From: Pirellulales bacterium
Lineage (GTDB): Bacteria > Planctomycetota > Planctomycetia > Pirellulales > PALSA-1355
DNA: 60,867 bases
Direction of reading: 5' to 3'
NCBI GenBank assembly: GCA_022844125.1
Contig: JALHMI010000025.1
Coordinates: forward strand, 1-60,867
Below the pieces are notes generated by a model. The model was given only the letters and a program-made list of their open reading frames with translations. It had not been told where the DNA came from and ran no database searches. Of the stretch, positions 7,861 through 17,371 are shown piece after piece. A program made the translations under genes and the position numbers. The first letter of the stretch is position 1. Each line of letters starts with the position of its first letter.

Positions 7861-10125
7861 CTACACCAGGCCCCACTTCTTCCGCAGGTACCATTCGCCG
7901 CTGATCGTGACGACGAACAGCAGGAAGAACGGCCAGGTGTCCCAGGGGGTAATCTTTTCCTGGGTTTCGACCTCCATTTCTTGCGGCTGGGAGGCGAACT
8001 CGTCGATCAGCGTCGGCAACTCCTCCGGCGCGAGCGAACGCCCGCCCAGGCTGCTAGTCATCGCCGAAAGGCTCGCCAGCAGCGTCGGATCGGCTGCGGC
8101 GTTATCGAGTTCCAAATCTTGCTCGAAGACCAGGAACCGCGCGCGGGCATCGCCGACCGGATCGCCCGCAGCGCTATCGGCCGAGATGTTGAGGGCATAG
8201 TCGCCGGCGAGGTTCGTGCCGTCGAACGCGCCGCTGACGACGTCTCCCTGACGGATAAGGTTCACCTTTGAAAGCGTACCGTCGGGCAGCGCGACTTCGG
8301 CGGTGAGCCTGGCATCGAGCAGGTCTTCGCCCTGTGGCGAACGAGCGCCGGCGGTGAACTCCACACGCGAGCCGCGCTCGAAACGACGGCTGGCGATCTT
8401 CACCCACACATCGCCATCGGTGAGTTCGTCCTTGCGGGCGAGCCAGAGGATCATCTGCCGCCAGAACCGTTTGTGCTGCGGGGCAAAGCCTTCCATCCAC
8501 CACCGCCAGGTCGTATCGCCGCCGAACGCCGCAACGCGTCCGCCCGCTTCGCCAATCACAAGCAGCGGAGCCGTGTCGCCGGCCGTGGCGAGCACCTGCG
8601 CGCCGGGTTTCGGATCGCCGAGCTTGTTCGCGCCTTCGAGCAGCGGCAGCTTGGCCCAGGCCGCAGCGCGATCTCCTTCGGCCAAATCGGTCAGGTAATG
8701 ACGCTCGCCGATGGGTTTGGTCGGCACGATCTTGAGCGGACCATTGAGCTGCACGTCCGTGCGCAAGGGTTCGCCGAGGCGCTGGCGTTCGCGCGGGTCG
8801 GTCTTCACGGGCAAGAGATCGGCCAGCGGCGTCTCTGAGTATCCGCCGGGACCGAAGGTGTGAAACCCGCCGAGCATCACCAGGCCCGCGCCGTTGCGCA
8901 CGACACGTGCAAGAGCTTCGAGTTCCTCGGGTTTAAACTGCGAAGCGTCAACGTCGCCGATCACGTAGACGTCGTAACGGCCCGGTTGAACGCGCTGCAG
9001 GAGATCGACCGGCCGGGCGTCGGGAGCGCGCGGGTCAAGCCGCACGAAGTCGACCTTGATGTCCTGCGAGGCGTCGAGCGAGCGCCGCAGGTAAACCTGG
9101 TCGACGCGGAGCGCGCCCTCGAGATACAACACGTTGACACCCCCCTTGAGCACGGTGACGAAGGTGCTGAGGGCATTGTTCGTGGTCACCAGTTCGCCCG
9201 GCTGGTCTGGCACCTGCACCGTGAGTTTGTATTCGCCGGGGACCTCGGGAACAGTAATAAGATCGATGGGCAGGCTCTTGCCCGCTTCTCCGCCGGCAAG
9301 TTCCTGGCTGGCGACGACGTTCATCTTTCCGCCGGGAGCTTCGAACAGAAGCTGCACGGGCACGGGCTGGTTACCGAAGCCTTCGATGCGGGCGGTTGCA
9401 CGCGCGGCCAGTTCGTTCTTCACGTAGACGGTGGGATTGACGGCCAGATCGGCGAGCACGACGTCGCGCGCCTGGCCAAGTCCGCGAGCCTGGCCGAACG
9501 GCAGCGTGTAGAGCGGGAAGCCGAGATCGGCGAGCCGCCGCGCCGGGCCTTGCGGAGCGATATCGCGAGGCGCGTAGGCACGCTGGGCGCCATCGCTGAG
9601 CAGCACCACGCCGATGAGCCGCTTGCCGGCTTCGCGGCGGAGGACGTCATCGAGCGCGGCGCCGATCGCGGTTTGTTCGCCGCTGGGCGTTTCGCCAAGG
9701 TCGAGCCGGCCTCGGTCCAACTCAATCGGCTGCACGGCCGAATCAAATGTATAGAGTTTGAGCTCGACGTTTTCGGAAAGGTCATCAAGTGCGGGGAGCG
9801 CGTCGCCGACGGCGGACTTCAGCATTTCCCAGCGCGTGCGCCCGCCGACGGAATCGGCCACGAGCATGCTGCGCGAGCGATCGATCAGCACGGCGAGCGT
9901 TGCCGAGCGTGCTTTGCTGCTGGTGTACACAAGCGTGGGGCGCAGCATGGCGAACAGGGCCATCGCGATCACGCCCAGGCGCAAGCCCAGCAGGATCCAG
10001 CGCCGGCGGCGCGTCAATCGTTCGCGTGGCAACCCCAGCAGTGTGAGCAACACGATGAGCAACACGGCGAGACCGAGCGTCACGCCGTAGCCACCAACCG
10101 GGTTAAGAAACCACTCGCTGTTCAT
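7861..10125 (-). CDS. VWA-domain membrane protein with glutamine-amidotransferase-like region
   Basis: About 754 aa. Two N-terminal transmembrane helices (about residues 14-31 and 43-61) precede a von Willebrand A domain with an intact MIDAS start, Asp82-Ser84-Ser86 in LIDRSRSM. An Ig-like middle and a class I GATase-like Rossmann region follow (YDVYVIGDVDASQFK, then GAGLVMLGGFHTFGPGGYSE), ending with a TM helix near 725-745. This layout is typical of the last gene of planctomycete MoxR/DUF58/BatA operons. Its start overlaps the upstream gene by four bases (ATGA), which implies translational coupling. Likely role: periplasmic metal-dependent adhesion or assembly partner of the MoxR ATPase; the client is unknown. 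Confidence 0.85.
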   Translation of the reverse strand: MNSEWFLNPVGGYGVTLGLAVLLIVLLTLLGLPRERLTRRRRWILLGLRLGVIAMALFAMLRPTLVYTSSKARSATLAVLIDRSRSMLVADSVGGRTRWEMLKSAVGDALPALDDLSENVELKLYTFDSAVQPIELDRGRLDLGETPSGEQTAIGAALDDVLRREAGKRLIGVVLLSDGAQRAYAPRDIAPQGPARRLADLGFPLYTLPFGQARGLGQARDVVLADLAVNPTVYVKNELAARATARIEGFGNQPVPVQLLFEAPGGKMNVVASQELAGGEAGKSLPIDLITVPEVPGEYKLTVQVPDQPGELVTTNNALSTFVTVLKGGVNVLYLEGALRVDQVYLRRSLDASQDIKVDFVRLDPRAPDARPVDLLQRVQPGRYDVYVIGDVDASQFKPEELEALARVVRNGAGLVMLGGFHTFGPGGYSETPLADLLPVKTDPRERQRLGEPLRTDVQLNGPLKIVPTKPIGERHYLTDLAEGDRAAAWAKLPLLEGANKLGDPKPGAQVLATAGDTAPLLVIGEAGGRVAAFGGDTTWRWWMEGFAPQHKRFWRQMILWLARKDELTDGDVWVKIASRRFERGSRVEFTAGARSPQGEDLLDARLTAEVALPDGTLSKVNLIRQGDVVSGAFDGTNLAGDYALNISADSAAGDPVGDARARFLVFEQDLELDNAAADPTLLASLSAMTSSLGGRSLAPEELPTLIDEFASQPQEMEVETQEKITPWDTWPFFLLFVVTISGEWYLRKKWGLV

Positions 10126-12389
10126 TTCGCTTGCACCGGGATCGGAGGCGGTGTGCTCTTGGTCTTCGCTCCGCTTGCATCAGCACTCTTGGCCAACTGC
10201 GCGGCCCGCGATTGCTCGGGCGCGGTGTTGTAGTCCTGGTAAAAGCGATTCGCAAGGACCTGTTCGCCGGCCAGGATCAGCACCAGGAAGACGATGATGT
10301 AGGGGAACAGCTCCTGACCGACGCGGCCCGCGCTGATGCTGCGGTCGATCTCGTCGCGATTATGCGCCAGCCGAAACGGCGCCGGGCCAAACGCAGCTTG
10401 CAGGTCCGCTTCGCTCGCTCGGGTGAGATCGCTGATGCTGGAGGGCAGGTTCGCGCTGAAGCCCAGGCGAACCTGCTCGTCGCCACCGCCGGCCGCAATT
10501 GCGTAATTACCCGGGGAGTCGGTCGTGGTCACGACGAGCAGTTCACCGCCGTCGCTTGGCGGCGTGCGAAGTTGATCTCCGCGCGGCGTGGTGAGCAGGT
10601 ACATCGGCTGGCGATTGTCCGCATCGAGCCGTACCACGGCGGGCGTGCCGGCGATATAGTTCAACTGCTGCTGGTCGCTGCCGACGAGATATCGCGCAAG
10701 CGTGTTCGCCAACAGGTAGAACGGAAACTGGTCGTCTCCCGTGGGAAGCAGGTTCCAGGGAACGTAGTCGCGCTCACTCGGGCGACTGGCCGGGTCGGAA
10801 ATGCTGGTGGTCAGCGTCATCACGCGGCCGCGGCCGACCGGGCGATCGATGAGCGCTGGCTGGTTGTTCGAGAAGGGAATCACGGTGGTCGCGCCTTCGG
10901 CCAGCTTGTCGAGCTGCCAGTGGCGAAACACCGGTAGCTGCGGCCAGGCGACCTCCAGGCCCGCGAACTTCGAGAGCACGGGATGCTGGTAGTCGTCCGG
11001 CGCGAGGTACACATCGCCGCCCGCGCGGAACTGCCGCAGCAGCCGGCCGGGAAGCAATTGCTGGGCGACCGGATCGTTAAACGACTGCACGGGCGAAGCA
11101 TTCTGACCCAGGAAGATGCCGAGCCCGCCGCCACCGGCGACAAAGGCTTGCAGTTTCTGCCAGACGGGTGGCGCCAGCGGCGTGGGATCGATCAGGCAGA
11201 CTGCGCCGTAGGGCGCAAGATCCTTTGCCGAGAGCGTATCGACATCAATCACTTCGACGTCGAAAGGCGCCTCGCGTTTCACGCGCATCGCGTAGGGCGC
11301 GAGCGCCTCGGCCATAAACAGGGCGTAGTCCTCAGCGCTGCGCTGCTCATCAACCGGAGCCGCCAACAGCACGCGCCAAGCAGGACGAACTTCGACGGTA
11401 AACCAGTGCTGGTTGTCGGGCGCAAGGGCGTCTTCTTCCACCAGCCGAAGTTGCCCTTGATGGACGCCGGCGGTGAGGCCGCGCAGTTGGAAGTCGACAC
11501 GCTCCGAGCTGCCTGCCGCGAGGTCGACCGTTTGCCGGCCGCGGACTTCCGGCTGGCCCGTCTTCGGGTCGGTGAGCAGGAGCTCGACGGAGCGCTGTCC
11601 CCCCTGTCCCACGTGCAGCACGTCGCACTGGATGCTGAGCGGCGCGCTGCTGGAAACGACTTCGCCCGAGAGTCTGGTTTCGCCGAGGCCGAAATTCTGT
11701 GGATCGCGAACCCCGACGTCGACCACGTAGACGCCCACGCCCGTTTGCGCCGCGAGCTTATCGGCCAGGCCGCGGGTGGCCTCGGTCGACCAGCTTGCAC
11801 GTGAGAGGTCCGTAAAGATGTAGAGCTCCTTGCGTTCTTTCTCGCTGGTTTCCAGGAGCTCAACGGCCGATTCGATGGCGACTGAAAGCGGTTGGCTCAT
11901 GCCGCGATCGTCGAGCCGCTCGATGCGCTGCCGCGCTGCGCCGGGATCGACCGCGAACACGGCCGTCGCGCTGCGCGAATCGATCACGGCCACGTCGCTT
12001 TCGCGCGGCAATTGCGAGAGCAACCACTCGCCGGTCTCCTGAGCCACTTCGAGCCGCGTCTGGTTGTTCTCGCGATACTGCATCCGCGGGTTGACGTCGA
12101 ACACGAGCGCCGCGGCGACCGGCGCTTCCTGATCGCCGAGCATGCCCGAAGCCACGATGCTGGGTCGCGCGAGCGCGAGTGCAAGCAGCAGGATCACGGC
12201 GCAGCGGAGCGCGAGCAGCAGCCAGTGCCGAAAACGCACCTGACGGCGATTGGCGCTTTCGCGGAGCTTGATGAACCTGAGCGCGGGAAACTCCAGGTGC
12301 TTGGGCTGCTTGCGCATGATCAGGTGCAGGATGATCGGCACTGCGATCGCGAGGCTGCCCGCCAGAAACGCCGCGTGCAGGAAGGTCAT
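10122..12389 (-). CDS. BatA-like membrane protein with degenerate VWA domain
   Basis: About 755 aa. The N-terminus is the BatA type: MTFLHAAFLAGSLAIAVPII, then a short cytoplasmic loop (KHLEFPALRFIKL) and a second TM helix near residues 62-80. The following VWA-like domain starts VFDVNPRMQY, so the MIDAS serines are replaced and metal binding is doubtful. A GATase-like region (YGAVCLIDPTPLAPPVWQKL) and a C-terminal TM helix (ELFPYIIVFLVLILAGEQVL) follow. The start ATG comes immediately after the DUF58 stop (TAAATG). It probably forms a membrane complex with the intact-MIDAS partner downstream. The exact function is unknown for the family. Confidence 0.85.
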   Translation of the reverse strand: MTFLHAAFLAGSLAIAVPIILHLIMRKQPKHLEFPALRFIKLRESANRRQVRFRHWLLLALRCAVILLLALALARPSIVASGMLGDQEAPVAAALVFDVNPRMQYRENNQTRLEVAQETGEWLLSQLPRESDVAVIDSRSATAVFAVDPGAARQRIERLDDRGMSQPLSVAIESAVELLETSEKERKELYIFTDLSRASWSTEATRGLADKLAAQTGVGVYVVDVGVRDPQNFGLGETRLSGEVVSSSAPLSIQCDVLHVGQGGQRSVELLLTDPKTGQPEVRGRQTVDLAAGSSERVDFQLRGLTAGVHQGQLRLVEEDALAPDNQHWFTVEVRPAWRVLLAAPVDEQRSAEDYALFMAEALAPYAMRVKREAPFDVEVIDVDTLSAKDLAPYGAVCLIDPTPLAPPVWQKLQAFVAGGGGLGIFLGQNASPVQSFNDPVAQQLLPGRLLRQFRAGGDVYLAPDDYQHPVLSKFAGLEVAWPQLPVFRHWQLDKLAEGATTVIPFSNNQPALIDRPVGRGRVMTLTTSISDPASRPSERDYVPWNLLPTGDDQFPFYLLANTLARYLVGSDQQQLNYIAGTPAVVRLDADNRQPMYLLTTPRGDQLRTPPSDGGELLVVTTTDSPGNYAIAAGGGDEQVRLGFSANLPSSISDLTRASEADLQAAFGPAPFRLAHNRDEIDRSISAGRVGQELFPYIIVFLVLILAGEQVLANRFYQDYNTAPEQSRAAQLAKSADASGAKTKSTPPPIPVQAK

Positions 12390-13286
12390 TTACGACCTCC
12401 CCCGGCGACTGACGAGATACTCGGTCAGCGCGCGGTCGAACTGCATGCTAGTGTCGATCTGCACGTAGTCGATACCGTTCTGAAAGCATTCGCGGCGATA
12501 CATCTCACAGAATGATTGCATCTCTTCGAGGTAATCGGCGCGGAAAGAACCGGCGTCGATGGCCAGCTTCTCATGCGACTCGGGCTCTTCGAACTCGATC
12601 ATGCCATCGAATGGAAAGCGAACCTCGGCTTCGTCGAGCACGTGGAACAGGATCACATCGTGGCCGCCGTGCCGCAAACGGCGCAGCGCGGCGATCACAC
12701 TCTCAGGCTCGGCGAACAGATCGCTAAAGAGCATCACCAGGCTGCGGTGCTTGAGCATGGCCGCAATTTGGACAAGGCTTTTGGCGATGTCGGTCTTACC
12801 ACTGGGCTGGAGGTTGGCGAGCAGCGAGAGGACATTGCCGAGCTGCGTGCGCTTGCTGCGCGGCGGCAGGCTTTGACGAATTCTCTCGTCGAACGTGATC
12901 AGCCCGACGGGATCCTGCTGATGGATCATCAGGTAGCAGAGCGCCGCGGCCAGGCAGATCGAGTAGTCGAACTTCGAAAGCTGCTGGCGATAGGTGTAGG
13001 CCATCGAGCGGCTGAGGTCCATCACCAGGTAACCGGTGATGTTGGTTTCGGCCTCAAACTTTTTGACGTAGTACTTGTCGGTCTTGGCGTAGACCAGCCA
13101 GTCGATGTCCTTGGGGTCGTCGCCTTGCGTGTACTTGCGATGTTCGCTGAACTCGACGGAGAAGCCGTGAAACGGGCTGGCATGCAGTCCTTGCAGGAAG
13201 CCCTTCACGATGAACTGGGCGCGCAGGTCGAGCCGCGAGATTTGGCGAATCACCTCGGGCTTTAAGTACTGTTCGACCGCGGGCAT
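12390..13286 (-). CDS. DUF58 domain protein of the MoxR operon
   Basis: About 298 aa, soluble. It carries the DUF58 signature GDDPKDIDWLVYAKTDKYYV (residues about 55-74) followed by a VWA-like start with Asp90-Ser92-Ser94 in VMDLSRSM. The length fits the soluble DUF58 group. In characterised relatives these proteins work with MoxR ATPases as a chaperone-like pair that activates or assembles metal-dependent or envelope proteins. It lies 80 bases downstream of the MoxR gene and is directly followed by the BatA-like gene (TAAATG). A palindrome of the CCAGGGG family sits between it and moxR. Confidence 0.9.
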   Translation of the reverse strand: MPAVEQYLKPEVIRQISRLDLRAQFIVKGFLQGLHASPFHGFSVEFSEHRKYTQGDDPKDIDWLVYAKTDKYYVKKFEAETNITGYLVMDLSRSMAYTYRQQLSKFDYSICLAAALCYLMIHQQDPVGLITFDERIRQSLPPRSKRTQLGNVLSLLANLQPSGKTDIAKSLVQIAAMLKHRSLVMLFSDLFAEPESVIAALRRLRHGGHDVILFHVLDEAEVRFPFDGMIEFEEPESHEKLAIDAGSFRADYLEEMQSFCEMYRRECFQNGIDYVQIDTSMQFDRALTEYLVSRRGRS

Positions 13287-13295
13287 GTGAAAGGT

Positions 13296-13318
13296 CCAGG
13301 GGAAAAGTATTCCCCTGG
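13296..13318. repeat. Palindromic dispersed repeat, CCAGGGG family
   Basis: An imperfect hairpin in which CCAGGGGAA pairs with TTCCCCTGG around AAGTA, followed by CTTTAGG. Close relatives are at 50653-50674, 59147-59165 and, with other bases, 47905-47927 and 48615-48636. It lies inside the moxR-DUF58 gap, where it could affect mRNA processing. Confidence 0.8.
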
Positions 13319-13366
13319 CTTTAGGCGAGTAGCGTTTCTACGGCGAGCCCGCTTCCTCCGTTCGAG

Positions 13367-14518
13367 TTACGCGAACTTGGGGATCTCGGGCGTGGGGATC
13401 TCCTTGAGCAGACGCTGGATGACGTCGTCCGTGGACATGCCCTCGGCCTGCGCCTGGAAGTTCGTGGCCACGCGATGGCGGAGGACGGGAATCGCCACTT
13501 TCTTGATGTCGTCGATGGAAACGGAGAAGCGGCCTTCCATCGCAGCGAGCGCCTTGCCGCCGTGAATCAAAAACTGACCGGCGCGGGGACCGGCGCCCCA
13601 ATCGACCAGTTCGCGGACGAACTCGGGCGCGGCGTCGCTCTTGGGCCGCGTGGCGCGAACGAGCGTCGCCACGTACTTGATGATGTACTCGCTCACCGCC
13701 ACTGAGCCGACCAGCTTCTGCAGGTTGAGGATCGCTTTGCCGGACAGGACTTTGCGAATCTCGGGTTTCTCGCCGCGCGTTGTCGAACTGAGAATGCGTT
13801 CCTCTTCGGCAGCCGAGGGATAGTCGACCTTGATGTTGAACATGAACCGGTCGAGCTGCGCTTCGGGCAGCGGGTAGGTGCCTTCCTGTTCGATCGGGTT
13901 CTGCGTGGCGATGGTGAAGAACGGTTCGGGGAGTTGATACGTCGTCTGGCCGACGGTCACTTCGCGTTCCTGCATCGCCTGGAGCAGCGCAGCCTGCGTC
14001 TTGGGGGGCGTGCGGTTGATTTCATCGGCCAGCAGAATGTTCGTGAAGATCGGACCTTCGACGAAACGGAACTGCCGGCGACCGTGCTCGTCTTCGTCGA
14101 GGACGTTGGTGCCCGTAATGTCCGAGGGCATCAGGTCGGGCGTGAACTGGATGCGCTTGAACTGGATGTCGAGAATTCGAGCGAGCGTACTGACCATGAG
14201 CGTCTTGGCCAGGCCCGGCACGCCGACGAGCAGGCAATGCCCGCGCGTGAAGATGGCGGCGAAGATCTGCTCGATGACATCGTCCTGGCCGATGATGACC
14301 TTCTGCAACTCTTCCTGCATCAGCCGCCGATGTTGGCTGAACTCCTGCAGGATGTCTCCGAGACTGCGGGGCTTGTTGGAAGTGGCCAAGGGCGAGCGAT
14401 CCTTCGTGACGAGTCTTCGTGAGACGGGGGCGAGGGCAAGGTCATACCGGTTGTGCGGGAAGCGCTTGCTGCCCGAGACCCCCAAGCTTTGAGCGGCAGC
14501 GGGGTCCGAAGAAAACAT
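13367..14518 (-). CDS. MoxR-family AAA+ ATPase
   Basis: About 383 aa. Walker A is GVPGLAKT (about residues 99-106). Walker B is the ILLADEINRTPPKTQAALL segment with acidic DE. The sensor region TIATQNPIEQEGTYPLPEAQ is diagnostic for MoxR proteins, and the C-terminal lid follows. The N-terminal 45 or so residues are longer than usual and poorly structured. The start at ATG 14518 replaces a GTG at 14527; internal starts closer to the conserved core are possible. Role: ATP-driven chaperone-like factor acting with the DUF58 and VWA proteins encoded just downstream. A TATAAT lies 12 bases upstream of the ATG, which would give a very short leader. Confidence 0.92.
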   Translation of the reverse strand: MFSSDPAAAQSLGVSGSKRFPHNRYDLALAPVSRRLVTKDRSPLATSNKPRSLGDILQEFSQHRRLMQEELQKVIIGQDDVIEQIFAAIFTRGHCLLVGVPGLAKTLMVSTLARILDIQFKRIQFTPDLMPSDITGTNVLDEDEHGRRQFRFVEGPIFTNILLADEINRTPPKTQAALLQAMQEREVTVGQTTYQLPEPFFTIATQNPIEQEGTYPLPEAQLDRFMFNIKVDYPSAAEEERILSSTTRGEKPEIRKVLSGKAILNLQKLVGSVAVSEYIIKYVATLVRATRPKSDAAPEFVRELVDWGAGPRAGQFLIHGGKALAAMEGRFSVSIDDIKKVAIPVLRHRVATNFQAQAEGMSTDDVIQRLLKEIPTPEIPKFA

Positions 14519-14529
14519 AGGTCTCACTA

Positions 14530-14556
14530 ATTATAGCCGGGCCGGCCGCGGGACAA
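14530..14556 (-). promoter_or_regulatory. Candidate promoter for the moxR operon
   Basis: On the minus strand TTGTCC and a perfect TATAAT are separated by 15 bases, which is short of the ideal 17. The TATAAT ends 11 bases before the moxR ATG at 14518, so a transcript from it would be nearly leaderless. Confidence 0.35.
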
Positions 14557-14576
14557 GCGCTGGGCGGCCCGGCTCG

Positions 14577-14605
14577 TTGCCGGCATAACCCTCACTGCCT
14601 AAGAT
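14577..14605 (+). promoter_or_regulatory. Candidate promoter for the DUF4159 gene
   Basis: TTGCCG and TAAGAT are separated by exactly 17 bases. A start about seven bases downstream would leave a leader of about 40 bases to the ATG at 14653. Each hexamer has two mismatches to the sigma70 consensus. Confidence 0.35.
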
Positions 14606-14652
14606 GGTTCGGTCGACACCTTGGACGCTGTTCCCGAAGGATCTGGTGAACG

Positions 14653-16980
14653 ATGACGAACCGCGGGAGGATGATGCTGACGGCGCTGATTGCGCTGGCC
14701 GTAGCCGCCCGCGGAACGCCCGCCCGGGCCGACCTCTCGGCCGACCAGGTACGCACGTCGATCGAGCGGGCCGTGTCGTATCTCGATCGGCAGCAGAATC
14801 GCAATGGCTCGTGGAACGAGTATGCGGGCTTTCCCGGCGGCGTGACGTCGCTCTGCACGCTCGCGCTGTTGAACGCTGGCGTGCCCGCCGATGATCCCCG
14901 GATTCAGCGGGCGCTGAGCATTCTGCGCGAAACCCGGCCGGCGCAAACCTATGTCGTGTCGTTGCAAACGATGGTGTTCTGCGCAGCGCAGCCCAAGAAG
15001 GACCTGCTGACGATCCGGCAGAACGTGCGCTGGCTGGAGAATACCCAAATCACGATCGGCGAGCGCAAAGGGGGCTGGAGCTATCCGGCACAGGCGTCAG
15101 GCTCTTCGGGCGATCCGTCGAACTCACAGTTTGCGCTGCTCGCGCTGTATGAAGCCGAGCGGATGGGCGTAAAGGTGAATCCGAAAACCTGGCGACTCGC
15201 ACTCGGCTACTGGCAAGGGATGCAGAATCCCGACGGCTCGTGGGCCTACGTCAAAGGAGCACCGGGCACGGGCAGCATGACTTGCGCGGGAATTACGTCG
15301 GTAATCATTGCCGCGGGGCAGTTGAATCCGGGCGATGCGGAGGTCGTCGACGGCACGGTGCGCTGCTGCGGCAAGCAGGAGGTCAACCGAATCGTCGAAA
15401 GCGGCCTGCTGTGGCTGGAGCGAAACTTTACGGTCGCCACAAATCCCACGGTGCGCGAAGCCTCGGCGCCAAACTGGCTGTACTACCTGTACGGCGTCGA
15501 ACGCGTGGGTCGCATGACGAACCAACGATTCATCGGCGATCACGACTGGTATCGCGAAGGGTGCGACACGCTGATCCGCAATCAGGACAATCTGACCGGG
15601 TTCTGGAAAGGCGCAGGCATCGCCGAAACCAATCCCGTGGTCGGCACCAGCTTTGGACTGTTGTTCATGGCCAAGGGGCGGCGGCCCGTGCTGGTGGCCA
15701 AGCTCAAGCACGATCCGCCTGACGACTGGAACAACCATCGCCACGACCTGGCGAACCTGACCGGCTATGTCGAGAAGCTGTGGCAACGTGATCTCACCTG
15801 GCAAATCGTCAGCGCCTCGGCCGCCAGCGTCGAAGACCTGCTGCAAGCGCCCGTGCTGTTTATCAACGGCCGCGAAGCACCAGTGTTTACGCCGGAGGAG
15901 AAGTTGCGGCTGCGCGACTACGTGGACCGCGGCGGGTTCATTTTTGCCGAAGGCTGTTGCGACGGCAGCGGGTTCGACCCGGGATTTCGGCAATTGATGA
16001 AAGAGATCTTCCCCGAGCAGGAGTATCAGCTCAGGCTACTGCCGCCGGAGCATCCGATCTGGCGGACCGAGGCGCCTGTCGATCCGAAGTTCGCGCGGCC
16101 GCTGTGGGGGATCGATGTTGGCTGTCGCACGAGCGTGGTGTTCTGCCCCGACGATCTGTCGTGCTATTGGGAGCTGGCGCAGAGCGGGCGGCAGGTGGCG
16201 CTGCCGGCCAACGTGCAGGCCGAGGTGGACGCCTGCCTGGGCATCGGCGCGAACGTGCTCGCGTATGCCACGAACCGCGAAGTGAAGTACAAGAACGAGT
16301 TCTTCGTGACGCCGGACGTGCAACTGGCGGCCGATAACTTCGACCGCGGCAAGCTCTACACCGCCAGACTCCAGCATCCGGGCGGCTGCAACGCCGCGCC
16401 GGGGGCGCTGGCGAACCTCTTGCAACTGGCGGGCGACAAACTGCAGATCCGCGTCGACACGCAGCCACGCGAACTGCCGATCACGGATCCGCAATTGTTT
16501 CGTTATCACATCGTGTTCATGCACGGGCGCAACGCATTTCGGTTTACGCCTGCGGAACGGAAGCAACTGAAGACATACCTGGAGCGTGGTGGGATGTTGT
16601 TCGCCGATGCGATCTGTTCCAGCGAGGCGTTCAACGATTCGTTCCGCCGCGAGATGGCGGAACTGTTTCCGGCAGACCAGCTCCAACGGATCCCGCCGGA
16701 CGATCCGCTGTTCGGCACGGAGTTTGGCGGCGAGGACTTGTCGGTGGTCGAGCGGCGCGAACCGGCTCAGATTGGAGCGGGACCGCTCAAGGCGACGGTT
16801 CGCCAGGGCGAGCCACTGCTTGAAGGCGTCCGGCTCGCGGATCGCTGGGCCGTGATCTATTCGCCCTACGACATCAGTTGCGCGCTCGAGAACCACGCCT
16901 CGCTGGAGTGCGCCGGCTACTCGCGAAAAGATGCGGCCCGGATCGGATTGAACGTGCTGCTCTACTCGCTGCATCAGTAG
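14653..16980 (+). CDS. Secreted DUF4159 protein with terpenoid-cyclase-like toroid
   Basis: About 775 aa with a signal peptide (LTALIALAVAARGTPARA). Residues about 30-370 form an alpha/alpha toroid like prenyltransferase/squalene-cyclase repeats, visible as QQNRNGSWNEYAGFPGGVTS and WQGMQNPDGSWAYVKGAPGT. Catalytic acid motifs of true cyclases are not seen. Residues about 400-775 contain two DUF4159-type units: LFINGREAPVFTPEEKLRLR with GGFIFAEGCC, and VFMHGRNAFRFTPAERKQLK with GGMLFADAIC. DUF4159 proteins are regular neighbours of MoxR/BatA operons, and here the gene is divergent from moxR. ATG 14653 is preceded by GGATCTGGTGAACG. Function unknown; a periplasmic role with the VWA proteins is inferred. 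Confidence 0.85.
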   Translation: MTNRGRMMLTALIALAVAARGTPARADLSADQVRTSIERAVSYLDRQQNRNGSWNEYAGFPGGVTSLCTLALLNAGVPADDPRIQRALSILRETRPAQTYVVSLQTMVFCAAQPKKDLLTIRQNVRWLENTQITIGERKGGWSYPAQASGSSGDPSNSQFALLALYEAERMGVKVNPKTWRLALGYWQGMQNPDGSWAYVKGAPGTGSMTCAGITSVIIAAGQLNPGDAEVVDGTVRCCGKQEVNRIVESGLLWLERNFTVATNPTVREASAPNWLYYLYGVERVGRMTNQRFIGDHDWYREGCDTLIRNQDNLTGFWKGAGIAETNPVVGTSFGLLFMAKGRRPVLVAKLKHDPPDDWNNHRHDLANLTGYVEKLWQRDLTWQIVSASAASVEDLLQAPVLFINGREAPVFTPEEKLRLRDYVDRGGFIFAEGCCDGSGFDPGFRQLMKEIFPEQEYQLRLLPPEHPIWRTEAPVDPKFARPLWGIDVGCRTSVVFCPDDLSCYWELAQSGRQVALPANVQAEVDACLGIGANVLAYATNREVKYKNEFFVTPDVQLAADNFDRGKLYTARLQHPGGCNAAPGALANLLQLAGDKLQIRVDTQPRELPITDPQLFRYHIVFMHGRNAFRFTPAERKQLKTYLERGGMLFADAICSSEAFNDSFRREMAELFPADQLQRIPPDDPLFGTEFGGEDLSVVERREPAQIGAGPLKATVRQGEPLLEGVRLADRWAVIYSPYDISCALENHASLECAGYSRKDAARIGLNVLLYSLHQ

Positions 16981-17130
16981 CGGCGACCTCTCAGATGCGT
17001 GCTAGCGACGGCGCGCGCTGCGAGCTAGCAGCGACCGCTCCGAGGGGCATTTCACGCAAGGGGAGTTCAGGCCTTGAATGACGGGCCGCAAATCGTTCCC
17101 TGGCAGGCACTTAACGCTCGGTAAGCTGCC

Positions 17131-17160
17131 TTGACCCCTGAGACAACTCGCCCCTATAAT
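17131..17160 (+). promoter_or_regulatory. Sigma70-like promoter upstream of the LptD-like gene
   Basis: TTGACC and TATAAT are separated by 18 bases. This is the best consensus match I found in the window. Transcription would begin near 17167, leaving about 205 bases of untranslated leader before the ATG at 17372. Confidence 0.6.
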
Positions 17161-17371
17161 CCGCCCCGCTCATTCGGGCCTTAAGAACTTTCGTCACTTC
17201 GTTTTGCGTTGTCTTGGAAGCGCTCGCCGGTTCCGGTCCGAAGCGCTTCGCCTTTGCAGTTCGCAGGAAGTCACATCTCTGAATACCGCCACGGCTCATA
17301 ACGTGCCCGCACGTTCGCGCGCTACCTGCGCCCGCGCAAGCGCTGCGCATGCGCGCGCGACTGCACGCGTG

